From Lachnospiraceae bacterium UBA3310 (lineage in GTDB: Bacteria > Bacillota > Clostridia > Lachnospirales > Lachnospiraceae), in NCBI GenBank assembly GCA_002361355.1, contig DESQ01000016.1:1-55628 (forward strand): 55,628 nt of DNA, in the 5' to 3' direction. Below are positions 34,316 to 43,442 of this stretch, piece after piece. Below the pieces are notes generated by a model. It was given only the letters and a program-made list of their open reading frames with translations. It did not search any database and was not told the DNA's origin. Every line of letters begins with the position of its first letter. The stretch's first letter is position 1. Position numbers and translations under genes: made by a program.

Positions 34316-36244
34316 CTATTGTGACATACGTGTCAACTTTATGTTTTGCCCGTCGTATGCAATGTGGTACAACACGCCGCAGGAAAAACTTCCATCCTGT
34401 GTCACCGCGTCAAATACCGCGCCTTCGTCCGCATCCGTATCCTCCACATAGAGATAGGAGGCATGGCTGCCTTTGACCTGCCCGAACACCCAGTCCGCAT
34501 CCGCCTCGTCAAGGTCGATTTCCTTATGTACCACGGATACGGGCGACGCTATATAGCTGGTATAAATATTGTGAAACTCCGGCGTATCGGCTCCCCTGAA
34601 ATAGTACACCCGCGCCGTATCCTCCTGCCGGAGAACCTGTATCGCATCAAGAAACGCTTCCGCCTTATCGTCAACGTACGCTTCCCGCTCAAGCATCTGC
34701 TCCGCAAGATCCTTCCGATAGCCGATAAGTCCATAATAGCCAATCTGATAGTTCGCTGTCAATGCCACAAATAGGATAAAACAAAGCTGTGTTCCGTATT
34801 GGCGGATCAGCCGTGGAAATCTTTCCCTGTCAAGCAGCCGCTCTCCGTTGTTCAGCCAGACCTGCGCCAGAAACAATAAAGTGCCTATGGTAAAAGGCGC
34901 CCCGTAACGTTCGATGGATAAAATCATGCCTGCGGTTTCCAAATACTGGATTTCTCCTGCAAAAATGGTAATATGCGCCAGAAAGATAATCCCGTAAAAG
35001 AGTGCCCCGCTGATTGTACAAAATCCCAGAATTATTTTTCCCATCTTCGCAGACAGCAGCTTTAATTTCAGAAAAAGAAGCGATAACAGACAGATCGCAA
35101 GATAACAGCCGATGGGCGTCATATTGATAAAAAAGCTTTTATTCCTGTGCAGCGGCGATCCCAAAAAAGCCTTCAAAAATGCCGCCGCATACTCTCCCAT
35201 ATAACCGGAAAATCCGTATTCATCGGTGACCACATATTTTACCGCCGTCGTCGTGGAATTTGCGACACGCCTCATAAACAGGCAAAACAGCATCCATGTG
35301 CCGCCTGTGACCATCGGCGGTATCGCAAGCACCGACAGTCTGCAAAGCCACGCATACTTCCTGCCGCCTCCACGCCACACTCTCCCTTCCCCGCTGTGCT
35401 GATACAGCAAAAAAAAGAGTAGTCCGAACAGCGTCCACACAAACCCAATTGATTTGACAAGCACAAGGACGCTTAAATAGAGCGCCATTCTGCCATAATA
35501 AAAAACCTCCGACTCCACTTCCCTGTCCACCACCGCATACAGGAAGCCGCCATAAATACACGCCATTGTCAGATCCGCACAGAAACCGTAATATCCAAAA
35601 TAGTCCCCGACACTGGGAAAAAGCCATAACGCCGCCGCCATCAAAACCATGAAAAATACATTTTTCCCCTTCCACTTCTTCAAGAGCGGAAGCAGAAAAA
35701 CCAGATTCATCGTATAATATCCGGCGAAAGCCAGTCCCTCCTGAAACGCCTGCGGATGCAAATGCAAAAACCACCACTTGATCAACTGGGAACCCGGCGG
35801 ATAATCGCCAAAAGCGGGCGCCACATTTCCATACCTGCCCGCAAACCCGTCCGAAAAGTACAGCGCTCTCGCATCTACCGCCCAAAAATTAAAATCGTCC
35901 CACCACGTCACCGGCTTTTCCCACACACAGACCGCCACCACCGCCAAAAAAATCACGCCCACAATAAATGACGGTTGTGTCATGTTGTGTCTGCACGCAC
36001 GCAGAAAATTTTCCCGCTCCTCTTTCTTACGGCTCGCCAGCCAGACGAAAAACAAAACCAGCACCACCGCCGCTGCCGCGTCAATCCAGGACAGGCGCCA
36101 GAAGGCAAGCACATACAGTACAAGCACCAGTCCGCAGGTAAACACAGGCAGCGCCTCCACCAGACTGACCCGAAAGCGCCACGCCAGCCATAAGATACAA
36201 ATAAGAACGGTTAAAATGTGCAACAGCACCCCCAAAAAAGTCAT
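34316..36244 (-). CDS. Polytopic membrane protein, GT-C glycosyltransferase-like
   Basis: A 642-residue protein with 12 or more hydrophobic segments. A DDFNFWAVDARALYF motif in an early extracytoplasmic loop (about residue 136) is reminiscent of the acidic loop motif of GT-C glycosyltransferases. There is a soluble C-terminal tail of about 100 residues. A role in lipid-linked sugar transfer is inferred, helped by the GT2/GtrA gene directly downstream. A perfect 12-bp hairpin (36271-36298) lies just before its ribosome site. Confidence 0.65.
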   Translation of the reverse strand: MTFLGVLLHILTVLICILWLAWRFRVSLVEALPVFTCGLVLVLYVLAFWRLSWIDAAAAVVLVLFFVWLASRKKEERENFLRACRHNMTQPSFIVGVIFLAVVAVCVWEKPVTWWDDFNFWAVDARALYFSDGFAGRYGNVAPAFGDYPPGSQLIKWWFLHLHPQAFQEGLAFAGYYTMNLVFLLPLLKKWKGKNVFFMVLMAAALWLFPSVGDYFGYYGFCADLTMACIYGGFLYAVVDREVESEVFYYGRMALYLSVLVLVKSIGFVWTLFGLLFFLLYQHSGEGRVWRGGGRKYAWLCRLSVLAIPPMVTGGTWMLFCLFMRRVANSTTTAVKYVVTDEYGFSGYMGEYAAAFLKAFLGSPLHRNKSFFINMTPIGCYLAICLLSLLFLKLKLLSAKMGKIILGFCTISGALFYGIIFLAHITIFAGEIQYLETAGMILSIERYGAPFTIGTLLFLAQVWLNNGERLLDRERFPRLIRQYGTQLCFILFVALTANYQIGYYGLIGYRKDLAEQMLEREAYVDDKAEAFLDAIQVLRQEDTARVYYFRGADTPEFHNIYTSYIASPVSVVHKEIDLDEADADWVFGQVKGSHASYLYVEDTDADEGAVFDAVTQDGSFSCGVLYHIAYDGQNIKLTRMSQ

Positions 36245-36270
36245 GGTAAATTTTTCCTCTTATGCATAAG

Positions 36271-36298
36271 ATCGCCCTGTCACTTCTGACAGGGCGAT
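36271..36298. terminator. Perfect 12-bp hairpin after the hibernation-factor gene
   Basis: The stem ATCGCCCTGTCA/TGACAGGGCGAT has a 4-base loop. It lies between the hpf stop codon and the next minus-strand gene. A T tract is present on the plus-strand side but not on the minus side, so it is either a weak terminator for hpf or a leader structure of the membrane-protein gene. Confidence 0.55.
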
Positions 36299-36346
36299 AT
36301 GGTATTTTTATTTTACAAAAAGCTTGTCCTTCTCTCAGGAGACGCT

Positions 36347-36874
36347 TCACCCCTCAGGCTCAATCAGCCCGTAAGTATTTCCCTTTCTTTTGTAAACCAC
36401 GTTCACCTGATCCGTCTCCGCATTACAGAAAACAAAGAAACTGTGTCCCAGCAGTTCCATCTGCACACAGGCATCCTCAGGATACATCGGTTTGATATCA
36501 AACTTTTTTGTGCGGATGATCTGCACTTCCTCATCGTCCATATAATCTTTCTCGATAAACTCCTGCCGGAAGACACCCGCTCCCTGCTTCTTGTCAACCA
36601 GCTTATTTTTGTACTTTTTAAGCTGTCTCTCAATGATCTCCTCCACCAAATCGATGGATACATACATATCACTGCTGACCTGTTCGGAACGAATGATATT
36701 GCCTTTCACAGGGATCGTTACCTCAATCTTCTGGCGATCCTTCTCCACACTGAGCGTAACATGTACTTCTGTATCTTCGGTAAAAAACTTCTCCAGTTTA
36801 CCGATCTTATCCTCCACTGCTGCCCGCAATCCGGGTGTTACTTCGATATTTTTTCCGACAATGTTAAATTTCAT
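36347..36874 (-). CDS. hpf: Ribosome hibernation promoting factor, long form
   Basis: A 175-residue protein with an N-terminal RaiA/HPF domain (MKFNIVGKNIEVTPGL) and a C-terminal dimerisation domain (about residues 118-172, IIRTKKFDIKPMYPEDA). The two-domain length is the long form that makes 100S ribosome dimers in stationary phase. I chose ATG at 36874, with AAAGGG eight bases before it; the ATG at 36883 sits too close to that site. Confidence 0.95.
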   Translation of the reverse strand: MKFNIVGKNIEVTPGLRAAVEDKIGKLEKFFTEDTEVHVTLSVEKDRQKIEVTIPVKGNIIRSEQVSSDMYVSIDLVEEIIERQLKKYKNKLVDKKQGAGVFRQEFIEKDYMDDEEVQIIRTKKFDIKPMYPEDACVQMELLGHSFFVFCNAETDQVNVVYKRKGNTYGLIEPEG

Positions 36875-36911
36875 CTCACTCATCCCTTTCCTATTCGGAT
36901 TTCTTTCGTTC

Positions 36912-36941
36912 AGTATACCATATGTTGTACTCCTATTGCAA
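36912..36941 (-). promoter_or_regulatory. Promoter of hpf
   Basis: On the minus strand a -35 TTGCAA (36936-36941) and a -10 TATACT (36912-36917) separated by 18 bp, about 38 bases before the start codon. Confidence 0.7.
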
Positions 36942-37014
36942 CAGCTTGCTCTTATTTAGTGGAATCGCACAAAACGCATGTTCTCAAAAACTGCGATCGA
37001 CTCGGTCAAAAAGT

Positions 37015-37085
37015 TGTGGATATTGTGGATAACCCCGTGTATTAAACCATTTTATCATGAATTTTCTTCTTTTTTATGTGGATAA
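37015..37085. promoter_or_regulatory. Cluster of three DnaA-box sequences
   Basis: TGTGGATAT (37015-37023) abuts a perfect box TGTGGATAA (37024-37032). A second perfect box lies at 37077-37085. All are in the same orientation. The DNA between them is AT-rich. No dnaA or dnaN gene is near, so this is unlikely to be the main origin; a DnaA titration or regulatory site is possible. Confidence 0.5.
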
Positions 37086-37107
37086 GTCGTTTTCTGCGAA
37101 ACATAAA

Positions 37108-37133
37108 AGAGACGGCCCAAAAGAACCGTCTCT
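37108..37133 (-). terminator. Terminator of the NlpC/P60 gene
   Basis: An 8-bp perfect stem AGAGACGG/CCGTCTCT with a 10-base loop lies 45 bases after the stop codon. A short T run follows on the minus strand, and a longer one on the plus strand. Confidence 0.75.
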
Positions 37134-37178
37134 CATTTTTCGTTACTATTGACCAGCGGCTTACGCACGCCCCTCTTA

Positions 37179-38579
37179 CTAGAGGATTCTCCTGATGGAG
37201 AGAATGGAACGATAGCTTGCATTAGATACGATAATACCTGTTCTGGAGGTCGATGCATGCACGATCTGACCATTACCTGCATAGATACCCACGTGTCCCG
37301 AATAGCAGATGAGATCGCCGGGCTGTGCATTCTCAAGACCATTTACAGCCGCGCCCACGCTTCTGTCAGCCGCTGAGGAATGAGGCAGGCTCACACCGAA
37401 GTTCTTGTAGACACTCATAACGAAACCGGAGCAGTCCGCACCGTTGGTCAGGCTGGTGCCGCCGTACACATAGGGGTTGCCCACAAACTGTTTCGCAAAC
37501 TGAACCACATCGGCGCCCGTGCTTCCCGTCGGATTCGCATAAGTCTTGCCGCCCGACTCGCTCTTTCCGCCGCCGGAAGCCGCATTCTCCGCCGTCTTCT
37601 TCCGCGCCGCAGCCCTTGCTGCCTTTCTGGCCTCTTCTTCCTTGGCAAGTCTCGCCTTCTCTTCCGCGATGGACTCCGCCTTCACAAACTCTGTGGAAAG
37701 TGTGACATAATCTGTGGAGACATAGCCGTCACCTTCCTCGATATTTACCTTAACCCAACCGTCCAGCTCTTCCGTGACGATCAGTTCATCCTCGATCGGA
37801 ACCAAACCCAGAACCGTCTCCTCCAAGCCGGGCTTCTCACGCACTTTCAACGTCGTGGTCGTCACAGTCGCAATTCGGGTTCCCACTTCTTTTGCATAAT
37901 CCACAGCATCGTCGCCGGTCACACAGAACTCACCTTTAACGTAACCCTCGACGGAGCCGGAGCTGATCTTATACCAGCCGTCCTCCTCCTCGATGAAGCT
38001 GCCGACAGACTTATTGTAAAGCTTACCGACAATCTCACCTTCCTCGCTGGGAATATCACGCACATTGACGTAATCATTTACTTTGGCGATCACCAGATTC
38101 TTAAAGCTCTCTTCCTCCTCGGAGAGACCGCTCATCGCCTTCAAATCTTTTGTGTAGCCCTCGCTGACTAACACCGTATCTATAATCTTCTTCTCGGAAG
38201 ATTTCTTACTGAGTGTGTCTGACGTGCTGGCGATATCGGAGAAGACACCCACCTGAGCGCTTCCGACGCTGATGCCTTCCAATCCGGCCGCATCCTCCTC
38301 TTCGCTCTGCTGCGCCTGCTCATTGTCTTCCTGATCAGCCCCATCAGCCTCTTCTTGTTCTGCTTCCGTTTTTTCCTTCTCCGCCTCCTCTTTTTCTGCT
38401 TCCTCTTTAATCGAAGACAGGGAAGTGGACTTTTCTTCATCCTGAAGGAAAAATTCTATGCCGGCCGAAGGGAGAACGCTTGCCACATTTCCCGTAGCCT
38501 CCGCCTCAATACCTGTACCGGTAAATCCTATGACTGCTGCCAATGCACATACTGTCCATTTAAGACTGTTTTTCTTCAT
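37179..38579 (-). CDS. Secreted SH3-domain NlpC/P60 (C40) cell-wall hydrolase
   Basis: A 466-residue protein from the ATG at 38579 (GAGGTGCTTTTT upstream). A signal peptide (about 1-28) is followed by a Glu/Ala-rich coil, two bacterial SH3 domains (about 160-225 and 235-300), an Ala/Lys/Glu linker and a C-terminal NlpC/P60 domain (about 350-466). The catalytic Cys is in NGADCSGFVMS and the His in YSGHVGIYAG. It should cleave gamma-D-Glu-diamino acid bonds in peptidoglycan outside the cell. It is a single-gene transcript with its own promoter and terminator. Confidence 0.92.
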   Translation of the reverse strand: MKKNSLKWTVCALAAVIGFTGTGIEAEATGNVASVLPSAGIEFFLQDEEKSTSLSSIKEEAEKEEAEKEKTEAEQEEADGADQEDNEQAQQSEEEDAAGLEGISVGSAQVGVFSDIASTSDTLSKKSSEKKIIDTVLVSEGYTKDLKAMSGLSEEEESFKNLVIAKVNDYVNVRDIPSEEGEIVGKLYNKSVGSFIEEEDGWYKISSGSVEGYVKGEFCVTGDDAVDYAKEVGTRIATVTTTTLKVREKPGLEETVLGLVPIEDELIVTEELDGWVKVNIEEGDGYVSTDYVTLSTEFVKAESIAEEKARLAKEEEARKAARAAARKKTAENAASGGGKSESGGKTYANPTGSTGADVVQFAKQFVGNPYVYGGTSLTNGADCSGFVMSVYKNFGVSLPHSSAADRSVGAAVNGLENAQPGDLICYSGHVGIYAGNGQIVHASTSRTGIIVSNASYRSILSIRRIL

Positions 38580-38621
38580 AAAAAGCACCTCATTTGTTAC
38601 AGAATTGTTACATCTGGCTAT

Positions 38622-38650
38622 AATATAGCATCAGCAATACGTTTTGTCAA
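38622..38650 (-). promoter_or_regulatory. Promoter of the NlpC/P60 gene
   Basis: On the minus strand a consensus -35 TTGACA (38645-38650) and a -10 TATATT (38622-38627) with a 17-bp spacer, about 42 bases before the start codon. Confidence 0.8.
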
Positions 38651-38807
38651 CCACAGCATCTACCATAAAAGCGCATATGCATACCCAAGTTATTGTGTTT
38701 TTTCCACAAAAACCCCCTTCCTTTGCCATTTTCAGAAAAAAAAGTTATGTCAAATCATGGCAATTCATGAAAAAATGAGGTTGTAACATTTTCGTAATTA
38801 TTCTTAA

Positions 38808-39728
38808 CTATTGTATTTCAAAAGAAAGATATTTCTCCGCAGAGGCCACCGCACAGGCGCCGTCGGACACTGCCGTCACGATCTGGCGCAGCGTCTTTGT
38901 GCGGATATCTCCCGCCGCAAAAATCCCCGGCCTGTCTGTGACACAGTCCTCTCCCGCAATGATATAACCCCTTCCATCGCAGGCCAACGTCCCACGGTAT
39001 GCCTCCGTGTTCGGATGCATTCCCACCGCGATAAAGACACCCTCCACGGCCAGTTCCCGTTCGCTGTCCTCCTTAACATGATGTATCGTTATCCCCTCCA
39101 CCAGATCAGAACCGTGGATTTCCTGCAGGGTACTGTCCCAGACAATCTCCACATTTTTACAGGAAAACAGCTTTTCCTGCAGACTCTTTGCCGCCCGCAG
39201 GCTGTCCCGCCTGTGAATTACATAAACCTTCCGGCACAGCCCGGCAAGATAAACGGCGTCCTCCACCGCCACATCGCCGCCGCCGATCACGGCTACATCT
39301 CTTTTCTTAAAAAATGCGCCGTCGCAGGTGGCGCAGTAGGATACGCCCCGCCCCCTGTAGGTTTCCTCCCCGGGCACGCCAAGCTTCGCATGTACCGCGC
39401 CCCCGGCAAGAATCAGCGCCCGCGCCTCATACTTCGCGCCATCCGCAGTCTCCACAATCTTCCTGTCTCCCCCGTCGTGAATAGATACGGCTTTGCCATT
39501 CTGAAAAACCACACCGAGCGCATCGGCGTGCTGCCGGAATTTCTGTCCCAGCTCAAACCCATTTATCCCCGGCAGCCCCAGGTAATTATCCACCTCACTG
39601 GTATCGACCACCTGACCCCCGCCCATGGGCGTCTGTTCCATCACCATAAGTGCAAGACCCGCACGGATACCATAAACCGCTGCCGACAAACCGGCCGGGC
39701 CCGCACCGATAATAATAAGATCGTACAT
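38808..39728 (-). CDS. trxB: Thioredoxin-disulfide reductase family protein
   Basis: A 306-residue flavoenzyme from the ATG at 39728 (AAAGGGGTAGAG upstream). The FAD motif IIIGAGPAGLSAAVYG, the redox pair CATCDG, the NAD(P)H motif VIGGGDVAVEDA and the C-terminal FAAGDIRTK are all present. It would reduce thioredoxin or a related partner. No thioredoxin gene is adjacent, so the partner is not shown. Confidence 0.9.
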   Translation of the reverse strand: MYDLIIIGAGPAGLSAAVYGIRAGLALMVMEQTPMGGGQVVDTSEVDNYLGLPGINGFELGQKFRQHADALGVVFQNGKAVSIHDGGDRKIVETADGAKYEARALILAGGAVHAKLGVPGEETYRGRGVSYCATCDGAFFKKRDVAVIGGGDVAVEDAVYLAGLCRKVYVIHRRDSLRAAKSLQEKLFSCKNVEIVWDSTLQEIHGSDLVEGITIHHVKEDSERELAVEGVFIAVGMHPNTEAYRGTLACDGRGYIIAGEDCVTDRPGIFAAGDIRTKTLRQIVTAVSDGACAVASAEKYLSFEIQ

Positions 39729-39896
39729 AAAGACTCTACCCCTTTCCCGTTTCTTTCCTGTCCGTCGTCGGGATGACATTCCCCGCCGCCTGTAGTATAC
39801 TTTATTTTAGTATCGTTTATTTATCTCAACTTACTCTTATTTTTTTATTTTAACAGCTATTATCAATCGTTTTGTGAAAGGATGGGAAGACGAACC

Positions 39897-40631
39897 ATGC
39901 AGCAGACATCCGTACCTGGAATCGCACTTGTCACCGGCGCCTCCCGCGGGATCGGCCGCGCCATCGCCGAAGCCCTCGCCGCAGAAGGATACCGCCTGTA
40001 TCTCACATGCAAAAACTCTGAAAAAGATCTGACACATCTGTCACATCAACTGTCAGAAATCCATCATGTCGAATGTACGCCTATTCTGGCAGACATGGGC
40101 GATGTGCAGTCGGTCAACCGGCTTTTTTCCCAAATCGAGGACTTGACTTTATTAGTCAACAATGCCGGCATCTCGCATATCGGTCTGCTCCACGAAATGT
40201 CCCCGGATGCATGGCAGAACCTCATGAACGTAAATTTAAACGCGCTGTTTTATAGCTGCCGTCTTGCCGTTCCCATGATGCTGAAACGCCATGCCGGAAA
40301 AATCATCAACATCTCCTCTGTCTGGGGAAATGTGGGCGCTTCCATGGAAGTGGCATACTCCGCCTCCAAGGGCGGCGTAAACGCCTTCACAAAAGCGCTG
40401 GCAAAAGAGCTTGCCCCCAGCGGCATTCAGGTCAACGCCATCGCCTGCGGCGTCATTGACACGCAGATGAACCATAACTTTTCCGAAGAAGAAATGGAGG
40501 CTCTGCGAAGTGAGATCCCCGCTGACCGAATTGGTCAACCTCAGGAAGTTGCCTCTCTTCTGCTCTCACTTCTCCATGCCCCCTCCTATCTGACCGGTCA
40601 GATCATCACGCTGGACGGTGGATGGACATAA
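39897..40631 (+). CDS. SDR-family reductase, FabG-like 3-oxoacyl-ACP reductase
   Basis: About 244 residues from ATG 39897; an ATG at 39882 is too close to its AAAGG. The SDR features are visible: TGASRGIG cofactor motif, NNAG, the active-site Ser near INISS, the YSASKGG motif and a C-terminal LTGQIITLDGG as in FabG. It reduces a ketone, probably 3-oxoacyl-ACP, with NADPH. It stands alone rather than in a fatty-acid cluster, so the substrate is uncertain. Its 3' end overlaps the convergent MATE gene by 26 bases. Confidence 0.85.
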   Translation: MQQTSVPGIALVTGASRGIGRAIAEALAAEGYRLYLTCKNSEKDLTHLSHQLSEIHHVECTPILADMGDVQSVNRLFSQIEDLTLLVNNAGISHIGLLHEMSPDAWQNLMNVNLNALFYSCRLAVPMMLKRHAGKIINISSVWGNVGASMEVAYSASKGGVNAFTKALAKELAPSGIQVNAIACGVIDTQMNHNFSEEEMEALRSEIPADRIGQPQEVASLLLSLLHAPSYLTGQIITLDGGWT

Positions 40632-41952
40632 CATAAAAATAGCTAACCACCAGCACCACATCCGCACCAATCCAGGCGGCAATCTCCGCGAAAAAGATTC
40701 CGACTTCTCCCAAAAGCATCGGCAGAAGGATAACTGACAGGGTTCGCATCACAAACTCCGCCACACCCGACATCATTGGCAAAACCGTATTGCCCATCCC
40801 CTGTAAAGCTGACCGGGTCACGTGCAGGATGTAGAGAATCGGCAGGCAGACGCTCATAACCGCCAGATAAAAGTAGGCAATCTGCATGGTCTGCTCCACC
40901 ACCTCCGGCGTTCCAGAGATAAAAAGCCCCAGAAGAAATTTTCCAAAGACCAGCATAAACACCGCAATCAGGGTAGAAGTAGCCATGGCAATACCCATCG
41001 CCGCCCGCATACCGCTCCGCACCCGGTCGATCTTTCCCGCGCCCAGATTCTGTCCCACATAGGTCACCATCGCATAGCCGTAGGAAGTTCCCGCAATCTC
41101 AAGCAGTCCGTAGAGCTTATTCGTCGCTGTAAATCCCGCAATAAAAATGACTCCGTAACCGTTTACCACAAACTGCACAATCATGCCGCCGATTGCAATT
41201 ATGCCGTTCTGAAAAGCCATGGGCAGTCCAAGCATGAAGAGCCTTGCCGAAAGATCTTTTTCCAGATGAAAATCCGTCCGCGCAAGTTTCAGGAAGGTGA
41301 TCCTTTTAATATGGAAGAAACAGAACACGCCCGATACCGCCTGCGCAATCAAAGTGGCTGCCGCCGCACCCGCGATGCCCCATCCAAAGCCCAGCACAAA
41401 GAGATAATCCAGCACGATATTGGTAATGGAAGCTACCATCATGGCATTTAAAGGCGTCCTGCTGTCCCCCAGAGAGCGCAGGATACATGCCAACAGATTA
41501 TAGAGCATCACAATCGGTACGCCCGCAAACATAATCCGCAGATAGAGGAGGGTATAACCCACGATCTCCTGCGGCGTCTGCAAAAGCAGCAAAACCGGTC
41601 TTGCAAAAATCTGTCCCACCGTCACCAGGAAAACAGCAGAAAACATAGACAGCACCGCAGCGCTGCCCACACTCTTTTTCAACTCGTCCATCCTTTCCGC
41701 GCCAAACTCCTGCGCCATCCGGATGCCAAAGCCCTGCGTCAATCCCTGAATCACCCCCAGCATCAGCCAGTTGAGCCAGTCGGATGCTCCCACTGCCGCC
41801 AGCGCATTCACTCCAAGGTATTTTCCCACCACCATGGTGTCCACCACGGTATATAATTGTTGAAAGACATTACCCGCCACAAGAGAAAGCGAAAAAGTCA
41901 GAATCAGCTTTGCCGGTTTTCCCGTGGTCATATTTTTCACATGTACCGCCAT
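40606..41952 (-). CDS. MATE family efflux transporter
   Basis: A 448-residue exporter with about 12 membrane helices in two similar halves. MATE features include VAGNVFQQLYTVVDTMVVGKY near the N terminus and the repeated half starting near ARLFMLGLPMAFQNG. It would export cationic drugs or metabolites with Na+ or H+ coupling; the substrate is unknown. I chose ATG 41952, one base after the yitT stop codon, with AGAGG upstream. It is therefore coupled to the YitT gene. Confidence 0.9.
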   Translation of the reverse strand: MAVHVKNMTTGKPAKLILTFSLSLVAGNVFQQLYTVVDTMVVGKYLGVNALAAVGASDWLNWLMLGVIQGLTQGFGIRMAQEFGAERMDELKKSVGSAAVLSMFSAVFLVTVGQIFARPVLLLLQTPQEIVGYTLLYLRIMFAGVPIVMLYNLLACILRSLGDSRTPLNAMMVASITNIVLDYLFVLGFGWGIAGAAAATLIAQAVSGVFCFFHIKRITFLKLARTDFHLEKDLSARLFMLGLPMAFQNGIIAIGGMIVQFVVNGYGVIFIAGFTATNKLYGLLEIAGTSYGYAMVTYVGQNLGAGKIDRVRSGMRAAMGIAMATSTLIAVFMLVFGKFLLGLFISGTPEVVEQTMQIAYFYLAVMSVCLPILYILHVTRSALQGMGNTVLPMMSGVAEFVMRTLSVILLPMLLGEVGIFFAEIAAWIGADVVLVVSYFYVMSIHRPA

Positions 41953-41953
41953 G

Positions 41954-42808
41954 TCAGATAAACCTCTTAAATCCTTTCCCCACAATCTCACTGCTCTTCA
42001 TCGCCATGAGAAACGCCCCCGGATCAATCTCCTGAATGTGCCGCTCCAATAGCACGGCCTGCTTCGGATCCACCACCGTGAGAATCACCGATCTGTCCTT
42101 GTGTGTATAAGCGCCCTCCGCCTTATAAAATGTGGCGCTCCGGTGCAGTTCATTCATAATAAAATCACAGATTGGTTCGGGTCTGCTGCATATAATCGTC
42201 AAATATTTGTTCATCTTCATGCGCTCGATTGCCTTATCAATCAAGAGCGTCTTCGCCATCAGACCAAAAACAGAAAACAGCCCTGTCCTGATATCAAAGA
42301 CAAAGCATGCCGCCACCACGATGAGCGCATCCACCACCATAAGCGCCGCCGATATGTCCATCGTCGAATGTTTCCTAAGAATCATCGCAATGATGTCCGT
42401 CCCGCCGCTGCAGGTATCCTCATAAAACAACAATGCGGAAGCCATGGCCGGCAAAGCGATGGCATAGAGCAGCTCAAGCAGCGTCTCGTTTGTAAGCGGC
42501 GCATGCATGGGGAACAGCGCTTCCATCAAATTCAGCATCAGAGATGAGACCACTGTCACATATGCTGTCTTGACGCCGAAATTCTTTCCCAGAAACAGGA
42601 AACCGACCACCAGCAGAATCCCATTAAAAAAGAGGTTAATCTGGGATGCCGTAAAAGGCAGGAAGGGCGTGATCACCACCGCCAGACCGGATATCCCCCC
42701 AAAGGAGAAATTATTCGGGAATTTAAAGACATAGATCCCGATATCCATAAGGATCACCGCCAGGGTAATGATCACGTATTCCCTGATTGTCCGTCCATAC
42801 TTTTTCAT
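41954..42808 (-). CDS. YitT family membrane protein with DUF2179 domain
   Basis: A 284-residue protein with five or six N-terminal membrane helices (YitT domain, including the GGTDIIAMIL motif) and a C-terminal soluble DUF2179 domain (about 220-278). The function is not established; relatives are common in Firmicutes. AAGGAGGAAGGTCGCAG precedes ATG. It is directly upstream of, and coupled to, the MATE gene. The tRNA terminator lies just before it. Confidence 0.88.
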   Translation of the reverse strand: MKKYGRTIREYVIITLAVILMDIGIYVFKFPNNFSFGGISGLAVVITPFLPFTASQINLFFNGILLVVGFLFLGKNFGVKTAYVTVVSSLMLNLMEALFPMHAPLTNETLLELLYAIALPAMASALLFYEDTCSGGTDIIAMILRKHSTMDISAALMVVDALIVVAACFVFDIRTGLFSVFGLMAKTLLIDKAIERMKMNKYLTIICSRPEPICDFIMNELHRSATFYKAEGAYTHKDRSVILTVVDPKQAVLLERHIQEIDPGAFLMAMKSSEIVGKGFKRFI

Positions 42809-42838
42809 CTGCGACCTTCCTCCTTATAATTATGCAAA

Positions 42839-42869
42839 GAAGCCGGAATGGCACTGTCATTCCGGCTTC
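42839..42869 (-). terminator. Terminator after the tRNA pair
   Basis: A perfect 12-bp stem GAAGCCGGAATG/CATTCCGGCTTC with a 7-base loop lies 15 bases after tRNA-Val. The T tract is short (TTTGC). Confidence 0.75.
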
Positions 42870-42884
42870 CTTTCTTTAAATAAG

Positions 42885-42958
42885 TGGAAGCAATGGGGCT
42901 CGAACCCATGACCTCTCGCGTGTGAGGCGAACGCTCATCCCGGCTGAGCTATGCTTCC
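42885..42958 (-). tRNA. tRNA-Val(CAC)
   Basis: A 74-base cloverleaf: acceptor stem GGAAGCA/TGCTTCC, D arm AGCTCAGCCGGGATGAGC, anticodon loop CTCACAC giving anticodon CAC, T arm with GGTTCGAGCC. The discriminator is A and CCA is not encoded. It reads GUG codons. It lies 4 bases downstream of tRNA-Ala and is probably co-transcribed. Confidence 0.92.
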
Positions 42959-42962
42959 AAAG

Positions 42963-43035
42963 TGGAGATAGGGGGACTCGAACCCCTGACCTATACGTTG
43001 CGAACGTATCGCTCTCCCAACTGAGCTATATCCCC
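42963..43035 (-). tRNA. tRNA-Ala(CGC)
   Basis: A 73-base cloverleaf: acceptor stem GGGGATA/TATCTCC with one G-T pair, D arm AGCTCAGTTGGGAGAGC, anticodon loop TTCGCAA giving anticodon CGC, T arm GGTTCGAGTCC. CCA is not encoded. It reads GCG codons. It is the first tRNA of the pair. Confidence 0.9.
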
Positions 43036-43044
43036 CTGAGAAAA

Positions 43045-43072
43045 ATTATACCATGGGATGGATAAAAATCAA
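43045..43072 (-). promoter_or_regulatory. Promoter of the tRNA pair
   Basis: On the minus strand a -35 TTGATT (43067-43072) and a -10 TATAAT (43045-43050) 16 bp apart, ending about 10 bases before tRNA-Ala. Confidence 0.75.
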
Positions 43073-43153
43073 GGGGAAAGTTTGGGGAAGATTCTTTCAT
43101 ACCACATAGGCACATTCTGAGTACACATGTCATCCCATGAAATACCTTTTCCT

Positions 43154-43429
43154 CTATGCAATAGCCTCCTTAACATACGGTAACGCATATAATGTGTCCG
43201 GGTCAATATCAAGACATGTTGTATTATCCCAATTCCCGCTGATGTCCCACGCAAGCGTATCGTTCATCACAGTACATCTGTCCATAAATATTTCTATTTC
43301 TTTCAGGCAGCAGAAAGCTTCTTTTTCAATCATCTGTGACATATCATAATGCACAATCTTCCCATCTTCAAAATATACATATACTGAATAATCTCGCATA
43401 GGCATAACCTGCACCACCTTTGGAAACAT
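43154..43429 (-). CDS. DUF2442 domain protein
   Basis: A 91-residue soluble protein of the DUF2442 type, with VYFEDGKIVHYDMS and a C-terminal DIDPDTLY. DUF2442 proteins often sit next to DUF4160 proteins, as here, and the pair has been suspected to behave like a toxin-antitoxin or regulatory module; no function is proven. It starts 13 bases after the DUF4160 stop codon. Confidence 0.8.
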   Translation of the reverse strand: MFPKVVQVMPMRDYSVYVYFEDGKIVHYDMSQMIEKEAFCCLKEIEIFMDRCTVMNDTLAWDISGNWDNTTCLDIDPDTLYALPYVKEAIA

Positions 43430-43442
43430 ACCGCCACCTCCG

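Noticed and set aside
37015..37085. Chromosomal replication origin
   Set aside because: DnaA boxes are present, but dnaA, dnaN, recF or rpmH are absent and the box number is small. A regulatory or titration site is a better reading.
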